64,000 nucleotides of DNA from Marinobacter sp. SS13-12 (GCF_030227115.1 NZ_JASSUA010000001.1:496001-560000), one strand, 5' to 3'. Counted from the first letter of the stretch, positions 54,273 through 63,406 are shown. Translations and numbers: made by a program. The notes: generated from the letters alone by a model not told the origin.

Positions 54273-55613
54273 ATTTCTGTAGAATCGTCCCCGAAACTCA
54301 CCACCACGGATCGCCGGCTCTGGGCACTGGCCTGGCCCCTGATGCTCACCAACCTCACGGTGCCGCTTCTGGGGCTGGTGGATACTGCTGTGCTGGGGCA
54401 CCTGGAGAGCCCGGAATACCTGGGCGCTGTTGCCGTGGGCGCAAACCTGTTCAGCATACTGTACTGGACCTTCGGCTTCATGCGCATGGGCACTACCGGC
54501 CTTGCAGCCCAGGCCTGGGGCAAGCGGGATGAATTCGCGCAGATCGCACTGTTGTTGCGGTCGGTATTGTTGGCTGTCGGAATAGGGCTGTTGCTGATCC
54601 TGCTCCACCAGCCCCTGATCCGCCTCGGCCTTGAGCTGATGAACCCCAGTGAACGTGTTGCAGCGCTTGCCGCAGAGTATGCCAGCATTCGTATCTGGAG
54701 CGCCCCGGCGGTACTGTGCCAGTACACCCTGGTGGGCTGGCTCATCGGCACTCAATTGCCCAAGGGGCCGATGGTCATGCTGATTGTGGCGAACGGGCTC
54801 AACATCGTTCTGGACATTCTGTTCGTCACCGGCTTCGGCTGGAACAGCCGCGGCGTTGCCATGGCCACCGTGCTGGCCGAATACTCTGCAGCGGCCATCG
54901 GGTTTCGCATGGTGCTGTTGCGGATGCCGGCTGGTCAAGGTTTCAGCCGCGCCCTGTTCGGCCAGCTGAACGACTACCTCAGAATACTGCAGGTCAACCG
55001 TTACATCATGGTGCGAACCATCGCCCTGCTTCTGGTGCTGGCATTTTTTACCGCCCAGGGAGCAAGGCAGGGCGACACCATACTGGCCGCCAATGCCGTC
55101 CTGATCACTTTTCTGCTGGTGATCTCCAACGGCCTGGATGGCTTTGCCAATGCCGCCGAGGCGCTGATTGGTGAGGCCGTGGGCAAAAACAGCCGTCAGC
55201 AATTCCGCCAGGTGTTCCGGGTGGCTTTTCGCTGGTCCCTGTGGGGTTCGGTACTGTTTACGGTGGCCTTTGTGTTGGGCGGGCGCTACCTGATCAGCCT
55301 GCTGACCGGCATTGAAGAAGTACGCACCACCGCCTGGCTCTACCTGCCCTGGCTGTGGGTGCTACCCCTGGCCGCCGTATGGGGTTATCTGCTTGACGGC
55401 GTTTTTATTGGTGCCACCCGCACCCGGGACATGCAGAACACCATGCTGTTTTCGGCGCTTGTGGTATTTCTGCCGGTGTGGTGGCTGACCACTGGCTGGG
55501 GGAACCATGGGCTCTGGTTTTCGCTGATCTGCCTGATGCTGGCACGTGCCGCCACCATGGGATTGCTTTTTCTGAGCCATTCTCGACACGATCGCTGGTT
55601 TTCGCAACAATAG
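54273..55613 (+). CDS. MATE-family efflux transporter (DinF-like), apparent AUU start
   Basis: 446 residues if begun at ATT. The first ATG in frame falls inside membrane helix 1 and would remove the conserved DRRLWALAWPLMLTNLTVPL. Upstream to the in-frame TAA at 54246 there is no ATG, GTG or TTG; an ATT stands nine bases after AGAAGGAA, a good ribosome site. About twelve helices; LLGLVDTAVLGHL and GTTGLAAQAWGKRD are typical MATE segments. It exports cationic compounds against Na+ or H+ in characterised relatives. Divergent from ctaC. Confidence 0.88.
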   Translation: MSVESSPKLTTTDRRLWALAWPLMLTNLTVPLLGLVDTAVLGHLESPEYLGAVAVGANLFSILYWTFGFMRMGTTGLAAQAWGKRDEFAQIALLLRSVLLAVGIGLLLILLHQPLIRLGLELMNPSERVAALAAEYASIRIWSAPAVLCQYTLVGWLIGTQLPKGPMVMLIVANGLNIVLDILFVTGFGWNSRGVAMATVLAEYSAAAIGFRMVLLRMPAGQGFSRALFGQLNDYLRILQVNRYIMVRTIALLLVLAFFTAQGARQGDTILAANAVLITFLLVISNGLDGFANAAEALIGEAVGKNSRQQFRQVFRVAFRWSLWGSVLFTVAFVLGGRYLISLLTGIEEVRTTAWLYLPWLWVLPLAAVWGYLLDGVFIGATRTRDMQNTMLFSALVVFLPVWWLTTGWGNHGLWFSLICLMLARAATMGLLFLSHSRHDRWFSQQ

Positions 55614-55738
55614 ACCAGTGCGCGCAATGATTCATGAACATCGTGTTCAGGTTTTAATGTGGATGCCAGAGCAGCCTGCCAAAACTCGTCTACACTTGTG
55701 AGAAAAGGCAGGCATGTTGCGGTGGCCAGCCGCTTTCC

Positions 55739-56464
55739 GTGCCCCCTGACGACCCTATGCGTACAACGGGAGGCGCCTTGCGACCCCATTCCGTTCAGAG
55801 ACCGGCATCTCCTGAAATGACACCTAAGGCTGTTCTCGACATCATTGATCAGGCACGCAGGCAGGAAGCCCGCTCCGGCACCTTCCTCGAGCAGATGCGG
55901 GAGAGGGCGTCGTCTTTGCCTGCTACAATCACTATCGACGGCTATCAGCCTGCCACCTGCCTGTTTCAGTTTGCCATCGAATACATTGAAATGGCGCCGC
56001 GACTGATCGAATGCGTGGAAGCCTGCGCCCGGGAAGCCGGCAAGGCAGAGCTGTTTGAACCATTCGTGAATGCGGCGACCGGTTATTTTACCCAGCCGTC
56101 TGTCCTTCTGGTCCGCTACGACGGCCTCGACGGCCTTCTCATACGAGCCTACCTCTGCCACCGCCTGATGGAGGAAATGTGCGAAAACAACCGTTCCACC
56201 CGAGCCAGTGAACTGGTCGACGTGGAGGCAACACGGGCCAACCTGCTTGCCCATCAACTGATCGGCGAACCCTTTGCCAACGAGCTGGACCAGTCAATCA
56301 CCGTTACTGTCCTGCAGATTGCCGGCACACCCGATTATTACGAACTGAATCTGGATCCGTTCGTAGAACAGACAAGGAACGCGGCGTGGGACTGGATGAA
56401 ACACTACTGGGAAAACCTGCTGGTACGTAACCACATACGCTTGTCGTTAGGCGCGGGCATATGA
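55739..56464 (+). CDS. Unknown soluble protein upstream of the cupredoxin/c-di-GMP operon
   Basis: 241 residues from GTG; ATG codons 18 and 78 bases later are alternatives, none with a strong ribosome site. No signal or membrane segment. The core (ITIDGYQPATCLFQFAIEYI, FVNAATGYFTQPSVLLVRYD, LLAHQLIGEPFANELDQSI) looks like a folded alpha-helical domain. I recognise no family. It ends 24 bases before the cupredoxin gene, and a TACACT -10-like hexamer lies at 55691-55696, so it may be the first gene of that operon. Confidence 0.65.
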   Translation: MPPDDPMRTTGGALRPHSVQRPASPEMTPKAVLDIIDQARRQEARSGTFLEQMRERASSLPATITIDGYQPATCLFQFAIEYIEMAPRLIECVEACAREAGKAELFEPFVNAATGYFTQPSVLLVRYDGLDGLLIRAYLCHRLMEEMCENNRSTRASELVDVEATRANLLAHQLIGEPFANELDQSITVTVLQIAGTPDYYELNLDPFVEQTRNAAWDWMKHYWENLLVRNHIRLSLGAGI

Positions 56465-56488
56465 CGATGACCTGGATGGCTCAAAGCA

Positions 56489-57148
56489 ATGTACAGACCA
56501 ATCATTACCCTGCTAATCGCGCTGACCGGCCCCCTTTGCCATGGCGCCGAGCCCACTGGCTTGACACTGGAGCTGACCGATAGCACCACCGGCCAGCCGG
56601 TGGTGGACGCGGTTATCATTCTCGACAGTGGTTCTGAAAACCAGCCCGCTGAAGCGGAAATCATCCAGAAGAACCGGGAATTCCAACCCCACAGCCTGGT
56701 CATTGCACGACATTCAAAGGTAGATTTCCCTAATCGTGACAACACCCAGCATCACGTCTATTCCTTCTCGCCAGCCAAGGTATTCGATCTTGAACTCTAT
56801 GCTGGCCGACCGGAGAAGCCCATCACCTTCGACCAGACCGGCGTGGTAGAAATTGGCTGCAACATCCATGACAACATGCAGGGTTTCATCCTTGTGACCG
56901 ACGTAAACCCCGCCGGTTACACCGATGACCAGGGCCGATTGGACCTGCGCCTGCCGGCATCCGCCAACGGCAACGCGGAATCCGGCCTGCGAATCTGGCA
57001 TCCACGTATGACCGATAACACCCGTATGGCCCGTTTTACGGTGAACCAGCCCTACCCCGAGTTCCTTGAGCTATCCGTTGAGCTATCACCTGAGCCTGCC
57101 GGCGATGACAGGCTGGACGGCCTGCAGAAACGGTTCCGGGAGCTTTGA
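56489..57148 (+). CDS. Exported cupredoxin-like copper protein
   Basis: 219 residues with a signal peptide (ends near LCHGAEP). The fold resembles plastocyanin-type cupredoxins often labelled methylamine-utilisation protein. Likely copper ligands are a His of TQHHVYSF and Cys, His and Met in GCNIHDNMQGF, the usual type 1 set. An N-terminal carboxypeptidase-regulatory-like beta region (LTLELTDSTTGQPVVDAVII) precedes them. It overlaps the following phosphodiesterase gene by four bases. Probably a periplasmic redox or copper-sensing partner of that membrane protein; this is inference. Confidence 0.82.
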   Translation: MYRPIITLLIALTGPLCHGAEPTGLTLELTDSTTGQPVVDAVIILDSGSENQPAEAEIIQKNREFQPHSLVIARHSKVDFPNRDNTQHHVYSFSPAKVFDLELYAGRPEKPITFDQTGVVEIGCNIHDNMQGFILVTDVNPAGYTDDQGRLDLRLPASANGNAESGLRIWHPRMTDNTRMARFTVNQPYPEFLELSVELSPEPAGDDRLDGLQKRFREL

Positions 57149-59421
57149 TGGCTGTTGCTCACCGGATAGGGTTTCGCGGGCGTCTGGTAACCGTCATGGT
57201 TGCGCTGGTTGCCGTTGTCAGCCTCAGTATCGGTGGCTTGCTGATGCTGTATCTGTTCGAGGACGAAAAGGCTCGGGCCATGGAACAATTGCGCCTGGGG
57301 GAACGGGTCGCAGACGAAGTACTGGATCGCCGGACCAGCCTGATTCTGTCACGGCTGGACGTGGTGGTAAGAGACTTCGGCTTCCGCTCAGCCGTTGCCA
57401 GTGGCGACCGCCCGACTGCAGACAGCGCCCTGGCCAATCAGGCCCGCCGTGTTGGTGCCAGGTTCGCCGTGCTACTGGACAACGACAGTATTGCGCTCGC
57501 AGAATCCGGCACCCCGCCAGATCGACTCCAGTCCGGCCAGTTGCTGGCCGAAGCCCGGCAGTCAGGCTATGCCAGCCGTATGGCTGTTTTTGGGGATAAA
57601 GGCGTCGAGCTGATCGCCATCCCTGTTGAAGCGCCAGGACTGCGAGCCTGGCTGATTGCCGGTTTCAGCCTGGGTGCCGAACTGAGTGACGTGATTGGTC
57701 GCCTCAGTGGCACCGAGGCGCAATTCAGAACCGGTGCCAACAGCGAAGCCCGCTTCCTCGAGAGCACCCAATATTTCACCCGCATCGTCAAGCTGACCGA
57801 AAACGGTCCCTCTGCCCTGCAATTGCTGCTGCAGATCAACCGTGAGGCCAGCCTGGCCAATTACTACCGCCGTGCTGTGGAAATCATTCTGCTGGTCAGC
57901 ACAGTTCTTGTACTGGCAGCTCTGATCGCGCTGATGATAGCCCGCAACATGGGCCGCCCGGTGCTGCAACTGGCGGATTATGCCAAAGCGATCGGTGACG
58001 GCCGCACCCCGTTGCCTCCGCCCATCCGTGCTGGTGGCGAACTGGCACAACTGCGACAGGCGCTGGGCGACATGCTGACCAAGCTGCGGGACCGCGAGGA
58101 CCAGATCCGCCATGCCGCCAGCCACGATGAAATCACCGGGCTGCCCAATCGCAATGCCTTCCTGTCGCAATTGCGTGAGCAATTCTCCAGTGGCAAACCC
58201 TGCTGCCTGCTTGGGCTTCGCATCAATGACCTGTCGGACGTAAACGACACCCTCGGGCTGGAATTCGGAGACAAGGTACTTCGGGCCGTATCCGCGAGGC
58301 TTGCAGACCAGCTCCCCGACATGTCCGCACTGGCGAGGACCGGGGGTGGCGAATTCCTGATGATGACGCCACAGCAGTCGGAGGAAGAACTGGAAGCCCA
58401 GGCAAACGGGCTTCGCCTGGCGGTGGAGTCACCGCTCATGGTCGAAACCACCCCGTTTTCCCTCCGTTGCACGATGGTGACGCTTCAACTGCCAGCGGAT
58501 GCCATGAACACCGACCAGGTCCGCAGGCGGCTGAACCTGACCTTCGAGCAGGCCCAGAAATCCCGGCAGGCAGTGACCCATTACCAGCCGGGCGACGATG
58601 AAAATCATCTGCGGGAACTGCAGATCATTTCTGACCTGAACGCCGCCCTAACGGATAACAGCCTTTACATGAACTATCAGCCCAAGCTGGAGATGGTCTG
58701 CGCCAGTTTTCACCAGGTCGAAGCGCTGGTGCGCTGGATTCACCCGGAGCTGGGCTTTGTTTCCCCGGAAGAATTCATTCTCCTGGCCGAAAAATCGGGC
58801 CAGATCAACGAACTCACCCGGCATATCCTCCACCGGGTTGCCGAAGACGCCGGCGAGTGGCATGCAGCCGGCCTGAATATCGGCGTTGCCATCAATCTCT
58901 CTGCCCTGGATCTTACCCGCCCGGATCTTCCCGACGATGTGGCCGAAGCCTTCTCACGGTGGCAGTTGCCGATGTCCAGAATCACTCTGGAAGTGACCGA
59001 AAGCGCGCTGATGGACGACCCCGAAACCGCCCTGGAAACCTTGCGGCGGCTGCGACAACTGGGCGTAACCCTGTCGGTGGATGATTTCGGTACCGGCTAT
59101 TCTTCTTTATCGCAATTACGCAAGTTGCCGGTACAGGAGTTGAAGATCGACAAGTCCTTTGTTCTTCATCTGGACGCCGAACCCCAGGACCAGTTAATTG
59201 TGCGTTCCACCATCGATATGGCCCATGGACTGGGACTGCGGGTTGTGGCGGAAGGTATCGAGAATGTCGAAAGCTGGAACCTGCTGCGGAACTGGGGTTG
59301 TGAACTGGGACAGGGGTTCTTCCTGAGCCGGCCTGTCGCGGCATCCGACCTGCAAGCCACGGAACAGTTGCTGTCGAATCGACAACGGGATCTCACACAC
59401 ACAGGAGAGACATTGTCATGA
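57145..59421 (+). CDS. Transmembrane c-di-GMP phosphodiesterase (degenerate GGDEF, intact EAL)
   Basis: 758 residues. Helix 1 (about 12-35) and helix 2 (about 248-268) frame a 210-residue periplasmic sensor domain. A HAMP-like linker follows. The GGDEF domain is probably inactive: the signature is GGGEF, with Gly402 in place of the acidic residue. EAL is intact: VEALVRW, LEVTESALMDD, DDFGTGYSSL and ELKIDKSF. The protein should break down c-di-GMP in response to a periplasmic signal. Overlaps of four bases on both sides couple it to the cupredoxin and the DUF3034 protein. Confidence 0.9.
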   Translation: MMAVAHRIGFRGRLVTVMVALVAVVSLSIGGLLMLYLFEDEKARAMEQLRLGERVADEVLDRRTSLILSRLDVVVRDFGFRSAVASGDRPTADSALANQARRVGARFAVLLDNDSIALAESGTPPDRLQSGQLLAEARQSGYASRMAVFGDKGVELIAIPVEAPGLRAWLIAGFSLGAELSDVIGRLSGTEAQFRTGANSEARFLESTQYFTRIVKLTENGPSALQLLLQINREASLANYYRRAVEIILLVSTVLVLAALIALMIARNMGRPVLQLADYAKAIGDGRTPLPPPIRAGGELAQLRQALGDMLTKLRDREDQIRHAASHDEITGLPNRNAFLSQLREQFSSGKPCCLLGLRINDLSDVNDTLGLEFGDKVLRAVSARLADQLPDMSALARTGGGEFLMMTPQQSEEELEAQANGLRLAVESPLMVETTPFSLRCTMVTLQLPADAMNTDQVRRRLNLTFEQAQKSRQAVTHYQPGDDENHLRELQIISDLNAALTDNSLYMNYQPKLEMVCASFHQVEALVRWIHPELGFVSPEEFILLAEKSGQINELTRHILHRVAEDAGEWHAAGLNIGVAINLSALDLTRPDLPDDVAEAFSRWQLPMSRITLEVTESALMDDPETALETLRRLRQLGVTLSVDDFGTGYSSLSQLRKLPVQELKIDKSFVLHLDAEPQDQLIVRSTIDMAHGLGLRVVAEGIENVESWNLLRNWGCELGQGFFLSRPVAASDLQATEQLLSNRQRDLTHTGETLS

Positions 59422-60299
59422 AACGCGTGGGCCGGGCACTCAGTGCAGGGATGCTGGTGGTATTGGTATCCGCAAACCTGCAGGCAGACACCGGCAGCCG
59501 GCTGTGGGCCACCGGTGGTGTCACTTCCGTCGAGGGCAGTGCCGGCGGCGGGCTGTCCCCCTGGGCCCTGCTGGGCGGCTATGCCAGTGACGGGGAGTGG
59601 GGCGGTACCCTGACACTGTCCCATGCTGAAACTGACGATTACACCCTGTCCGTGGTCGGAGCCGGCGTTACCTGGAACAACCGGATTGAACTCACCCTGG
59701 CGCGCCAGACTCTGGACCTGGACAGCCTGGTGTTCACCCTGAAGGACGGATTCGGCCTCGAGGAAGACGAACTGGTACAGGATGTTCTTGGGCTCAAAGT
59801 CAGACTCTTCGGAGACGCGCTCTTCAGCCCCTGGGGGCAATGGTCTGCAGGCCTGCAGCACAAGCGCAACCGGGAATTCACGGTACCCGACGCCATTGGT
59901 GCCAAAGACGACACCGGCACTGATGTCTATGTCGGCGGCAGCAAACTCTTCTTCGCAGCTGTGATGGATCGCAACCTGCTGGTCAGCGCCACTCTTCGTG
60001 GCACCCGGGCAAATCAGGGCGGCCTGCTGGGATTTGGCGGCGACCGCAACGACAGCTATGACGCCATGTTGGAGGGCAGCGTTGGGCTGTTTATTACGCG
60101 GCAGTGGCTGGTGGGCACCGAGTACCGCCAGAAGCCCGACAACCTGGGCTTCGCCACAGAGGATGACTGGTGGGACGTGTTCATCGCCTGGGTACCCGAC
60201 AGACGGTTGTCGGTCACGGCCGCTTTCGTCAACCTGGGGGATGTCGCCACCCTGGAAGACCAACGTGGCGCCTACCTTTCACTACAGGCCAGCTTCTGA
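59418..60299 (+). CDS. DUF3034 putative outer-membrane beta-barrel protein
   Basis: 293 residues with a signal peptide (ends near ANLQADT). The mature part is rich in alternating aromatic and polar strands (WGGTLTLSHAETDDYTLSVV, YLSLQASF at the end), and the last residue is Phe, the outer-membrane insertion signature. The pattern fits DUF3034. It overlaps the phosphodiesterase gene by four bases and precedes the truncated hemoglobin by 17. Role unknown; perhaps a pore or a surface partner of the signalling proteins. Confidence 0.82.
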   Translation: MKRVGRALSAGMLVVLVSANLQADTGSRLWATGGVTSVEGSAGGGLSPWALLGGYASDGEWGGTLTLSHAETDDYTLSVVGAGVTWNNRIELTLARQTLDLDSLVFTLKDGFGLEEDELVQDVLGLKVRLFGDALFSPWGQWSAGLQHKRNREFTVPDAIGAKDDTGTDVYVGGSKLFFAAVMDRNLLVSATLRGTRANQGGLLGFGGDRNDSYDAMLEGSVGLFITRQWLVGTEYRQKPDNLGFATEDDWWDVFIAWVPDRRLSVTAAFVNLGDVATLEDQRGAYLSLQASF

Positions 60300-60316
60300 C
60301 AACCCGGGAGACCCCC

Positions 60317-60757
60317 ATGAGATACCCCGCCATTGCCGTAGCTCTGGTTACAATGCTGGCACTTGCCGGCTGCCAGTCGATGGCTGAAAAAACCGACCGC
60401 CCGGAGTCTCTGTATCTACAGCTTGGTGAACGATCCGGTATCGCCAGCATTGTGGAAGACCTGCTCTATCTGATCGTTGAGGATGAACGCATCAATGAGC
60501 AGTTCAGCGGCGTTGACGTGCGGCAGTTCCATAGCAACCTGACGGACCAGCTCTGCGAGCTCAGCGGCGGCCCCTGCACCTATTCCGGCAGGGAGATGCG
60601 AGAAAGCCATGCCGACATGAACGTTACGGACACCCAGTTCAACGCCCTTGCCGAAAACCTGATTCTCGCCATGGAACAGAACAATATCCCCACGGGTGCC
60701 CAGAACCGGCTGATCAAACGACTGGTGCCCCTGTACCCGCAGATCCGTAACCTTTGA
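60317..60757 (+). CDS. Group 1 truncated hemoglobin, lipoprotein
   Basis: 146 residues. A lipoprotein signal with lipobox LAGC (Cys19) precedes a trHb1 domain: SLYLQLGERSGIASIVEDLL at the start, the FHSNLTDQLCELSGGPCTYSG stretch in the middle, and the likely proximal heme His in RESHADMNVT. Truncated hemoglobins bind oxygen and NO. Most are cytoplasmic; a lipid anchor places this one at the periplasmic face of a membrane, next to a cupredoxin and a membrane phosphodiesterase in the same operon. Start set by the lipobox and GGGAG. Confidence 0.88.
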   Translation: MRYPAIAVALVTMLALAGCQSMAEKTDRPESLYLQLGERSGIASIVEDLLYLIVEDERINEQFSGVDVRQFHSNLTDQLCELSGGPCTYSGREMRESHADMNVTDTQFNALAENLILAMEQNNIPTGAQNRLIKRLVPLYPQIRNL

Positions 60758-60822
60758 GACTGGCGGCAAACCGTTTAAGCTTGCCCGCTTATCCATGATC
60801 CTTATCTGACGGGAGAAAGACG

Positions 60823-61209
60823 TTGCTGGAAAATGCAGACCTCGGAAAACTGATTGTTCGCCTCACCCTTGGTGGCCTGCTGCTGTTTCATGGCATCGCA
60901 AAGCTGTTCCACGGGGTAGGATTTATTGAAGGCCAACTGGCCAGCCACGGTATACCGGCATTTTTCGCCTGGGGCGTTTTCATCGGAGAGTTACTGGCAC
61001 CACTGATGGTCATCCTCGGTTACCAGACCCGCATTGGCGCACTGCTGATTGTCTTCAACATGCTGGTGGCTATAGCGCTGGTACACAGCCACGAGCTGAT
61101 GGCCCTGGGGAACAACGGCGGCTGGGCGCTGGAACTGCAGGGCTTCTTCCTGTTTATTGCCGTTGCAGTGATATTTCTCGGCCCGGGTCGCTACAAGTTG
61201 AAGAACTGA
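60823..61209 (+). CDS. DoxX-family membrane protein
   Basis: 128 residues from TTG with GGGAGAAAG upstream. Four helices; LIVRLTLGGLLLFHGIAKLF and GVFIGELLAPLMVILGYQTR are typical DoxX segments. Family members are linked to quinone or thiol redox functions, but the role of this one is unknown. It lies 65 bases after the hemoglobin gene and may be in the same operon. Convergent with the next cyclase gene, two bases away. Confidence 0.85.
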   Translation: MLENADLGKLIVRLTLGGLLLFHGIAKLFHGVGFIEGQLASHGIPAFFAWGVFIGELLAPLMVILGYQTRIGALLIVFNMLVAIALVHSHELMALGNNGGWALELQGFFLFIAVAVIFLGPGRYKLKN

Positions 61210-61211
61210 CG

Positions 61212-63011
61212 CTAGGAGCCGGGAACCGTCTCGGCGCCGCTCTCCCGGAACACCATCACCCGGTTGCGACCGGCGTTCTTGGCCGCGTAGAGGGCTTCGT
61301 CGGCGCGGGCTATAAGGTCTGAAGGGCGGTTCCCCGGCTCCGGGATGATTGTCGCGACACCAACACTGACCGACAGGTTCACCGGACCAGCCTGATCATC
61401 CACAGGCACCGGCGTCGCTGCGACGGCTACCCGCAAACGCTCTGCCACACTGATGGCCCCGGCCTCCGGTGTCGCAGGCAGCAAAACACTGAACTCCTCA
61501 CCACCGTACCGTGCCAGCAAGTCACCCGAGCGCTGGATTTCATCCGCACAAGCCCTGGCAATGCTGATCAGGCAATCATCTCCCGCCAGATGACCAAGGT
61601 CGTCGTTTACCCGCTTGAAATGGTCAATATCCAACATGATCAGGCTCAGGGGATGCCCCTGGCGCAGGGCACGGTTCCACTCGGCTTCCAGTTTCTCGTC
61701 GAAGCGACGGCGATTGGCCACCTGGGTCAGGCCATCGGTAATGGAAACGGCCTTGAGCTGTTCATTGGCCTGCTCCAGTTCTTCCGTTCGGGCCTGCACC
61801 CGGGCTTCCAGCGTCTGATTGGCCTTGCGCTGGATTTCCAGGGCGTGTTCCTGGGCCCGAATCCGGCGCTGTCGCTCCAGGTTAATGCGATAGGCCAGGG
61901 CGAATGACAACAGGATCACCTCCAGCGCTACTCCAATCTGCGGCGCAGTCTCGGTCAGGGCATTGGTCGGAATCAGGCCGATCTTGCTGACAGCCATCAC
62001 CAGGTGCCCCAGCAACAGGGGCGTCCAGGCCACCACATAGAAGCCAGCGAGCACCTGCCCCCGGTACCAGACAACCAGGCCTATTAACCAGGTCAGCGGA
62101 GTAGCGACCGCAGCCACCACACTGATGAGGACTGTGGCACTCTGATAGCTGCCAAACAGGCCATAGATGAAGCAGCCAATGCTCGTCAGCACAATCAGCT
62201 GTAGGAATCGGTGAGCCCCCGGGCTGTATCGTCGCACTGCCAGAAAACTCAGCGTAAACATAGCAGCGAAGAACATATTGGCGGAGATAGCCGGGACCGT
62301 AAAATACCGGTTAATGATCGGCAGGTCCGGCCACAGCCACTGGAACACCAGACCATTGAAGTTGAGCAACACCAGGGCCGAGGCAACAACGGTGAGCACA
62401 TACCACAAGTACGCCAGGTGCCGGACGATCACGAAAATGAACAGGTTGTACAGGGCCATGGAAATCATGATGCCCAGAAACAGTGCCTGCCAGCCGAAAT
62501 CCAGCTGCTCAACCTCCAGGAAGTCCGACGAGGCAATGACCTGCACGGGTATCTGCACTGACCCCTCACTCCGAACCCGGACATACGCGGTGGCCGGCTC
62601 AGTATTGGAGGGCACCAGGAAGACAAAATTCCGGTGGTGGATGGGGCGAGAACTGAACACACGGCGGTCACCGGTGGCGTGGCGTTCCACCTGGTTGCCA
62701 CCCACAAACCAGTAGACCCGGACATCGTCCAGCAGGGGATAGCCAATTTCCAGCACGCGATTGAACGGTTCCGCCGGCACCTTGACCCGGAGCCAGAAAC
62801 TGCTGTTGCTGAAGCCGAAACTCAGGGTTTCATCACCGGCCGCTGGCTGCCATTGCGATTCCGGTAACGCCCGGATATCCTCGATTCCGGTTTCCGGTTC
62901 CGCAGCTTCGACCCAGGCCACGGTAGCATCCTGTGCAAGCGCCGGGACAGGCGCAAGCAGCAGTGCCAACAGCAGTAAGCGCCACAATTGGCAAGCAACA
63001 GGAAATTTCAT
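61212..63011 (-). CDS. 7TMR-DISM diguanylate cyclase
   Basis: 599 residues from MKFPVACQLW, where the signal peptide starts (ends near PALAQD); an upstream in-frame Met is less likely. A periplasmic 7TMR-DISM domain (about 28-165), seven membrane helices (about 180-380), a coiled segment (RRIRAQEHALEIQRKANQTL and on), then GGDEF with intact GGEEF. It should make c-di-GMP in response to an external ligand. The sensor half resembles that of the hybrid kinase at 9446-12967. The stop is two bases from the convergent DoxX gene. Confidence 0.92.
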   Translation of the reverse strand: MKFPVACQLWRLLLLALLLAPVPALAQDATVAWVEAAEPETGIEDIRALPESQWQPAAGDETLSFGFSNSSFWLRVKVPAEPFNRVLEIGYPLLDDVRVYWFVGGNQVERHATGDRRVFSSRPIHHRNFVFLVPSNTEPATAYVRVRSEGSVQIPVQVIASSDFLEVEQLDFGWQALFLGIMISMALYNLFIFVIVRHLAYLWYVLTVVASALVLLNFNGLVFQWLWPDLPIINRYFTVPAISANMFFAAMFTLSFLAVRRYSPGAHRFLQLIVLTSIGCFIYGLFGSYQSATVLISVVAAVATPLTWLIGLVVWYRGQVLAGFYVVAWTPLLLGHLVMAVSKIGLIPTNALTETAPQIGVALEVILLSFALAYRINLERQRRIRAQEHALEIQRKANQTLEARVQARTEELEQANEQLKAVSITDGLTQVANRRRFDEKLEAEWNRALRQGHPLSLIMLDIDHFKRVNDDLGHLAGDDCLISIARACADEIQRSGDLLARYGGEEFSVLLPATPEAGAISVAERLRVAVAATPVPVDDQAGPVNLSVSVGVATIIPEPGNRPSDLIARADEALYAAKNAGRNRVMVFRESGAETVPGS

Positions 63012-63142
63012 AGTGTCTGTTTTACCCGGAACAAGAAAACTCAACTAGACTGACGAAGCCAACAATCCGTTACGATGCCTCCCTGCGCTCAATCAGTCTC
63101 AGTCTATACGTTTACGGGAAGCACGTCCGCCTTGCAAAAACA

Positions 63143-63159
63143 CGTAGCCGTGGGCTACG
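63143..63159 (+). other. Small hairpin before the DUF1653 gene
   Basis: CGTAGCC pairs with GGCTACG around GTG, ending two bases before the ribosome-site region of the next gene. It could affect translation. No T run follows, so it is not a terminator. Confidence 0.35.
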
Positions 63160-63175
63160 CGTGGAGAAGCATACA

Positions 63176-63406
63176 ATGACCACCAGGAAACCGGAACTCC
63201 GCCCTGGCCGCTATCGCCACTACAAGGGCATGGATTACGAGGTCATCGGCGTTGCCCGCCACAGTGAAACCGACGAGCAGATGGTGGTCTATCGTTGCCT
63301 TTACGGCGACTACAGCCTGTGGGTAAGGCCATTGTCGATGTTCCGCGAAACCGTGGAATTGGCCGGCGAGCAGGTTCCCCGGTTTGCCTACGTGGGCGAC
63401 AAGTAA
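63176..63406 (+). CDS. DUF1653 family protein
   Basis: 76 residues starting MTTRKPEL, chosen because GGAGA lies nine bases upstream; a GTG 15 bases earlier is possible. The domain GRYRHYKGMDYEVIGVARHS and VYRCLYGDYSLWVRPLSMF is a close match to DUF1653, a short beta-rich fold. It is soluble and has no signal. Role unknown. It is divergent from the 7TMR-DISM cyclase. Confidence 0.85.
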   Translation: MTTRKPELRPGRYRHYKGMDYEVIGVARHSETDEQMVVYRCLYGDYSLWVRPLSMFRETVELAGEQVPRFAYVGDK

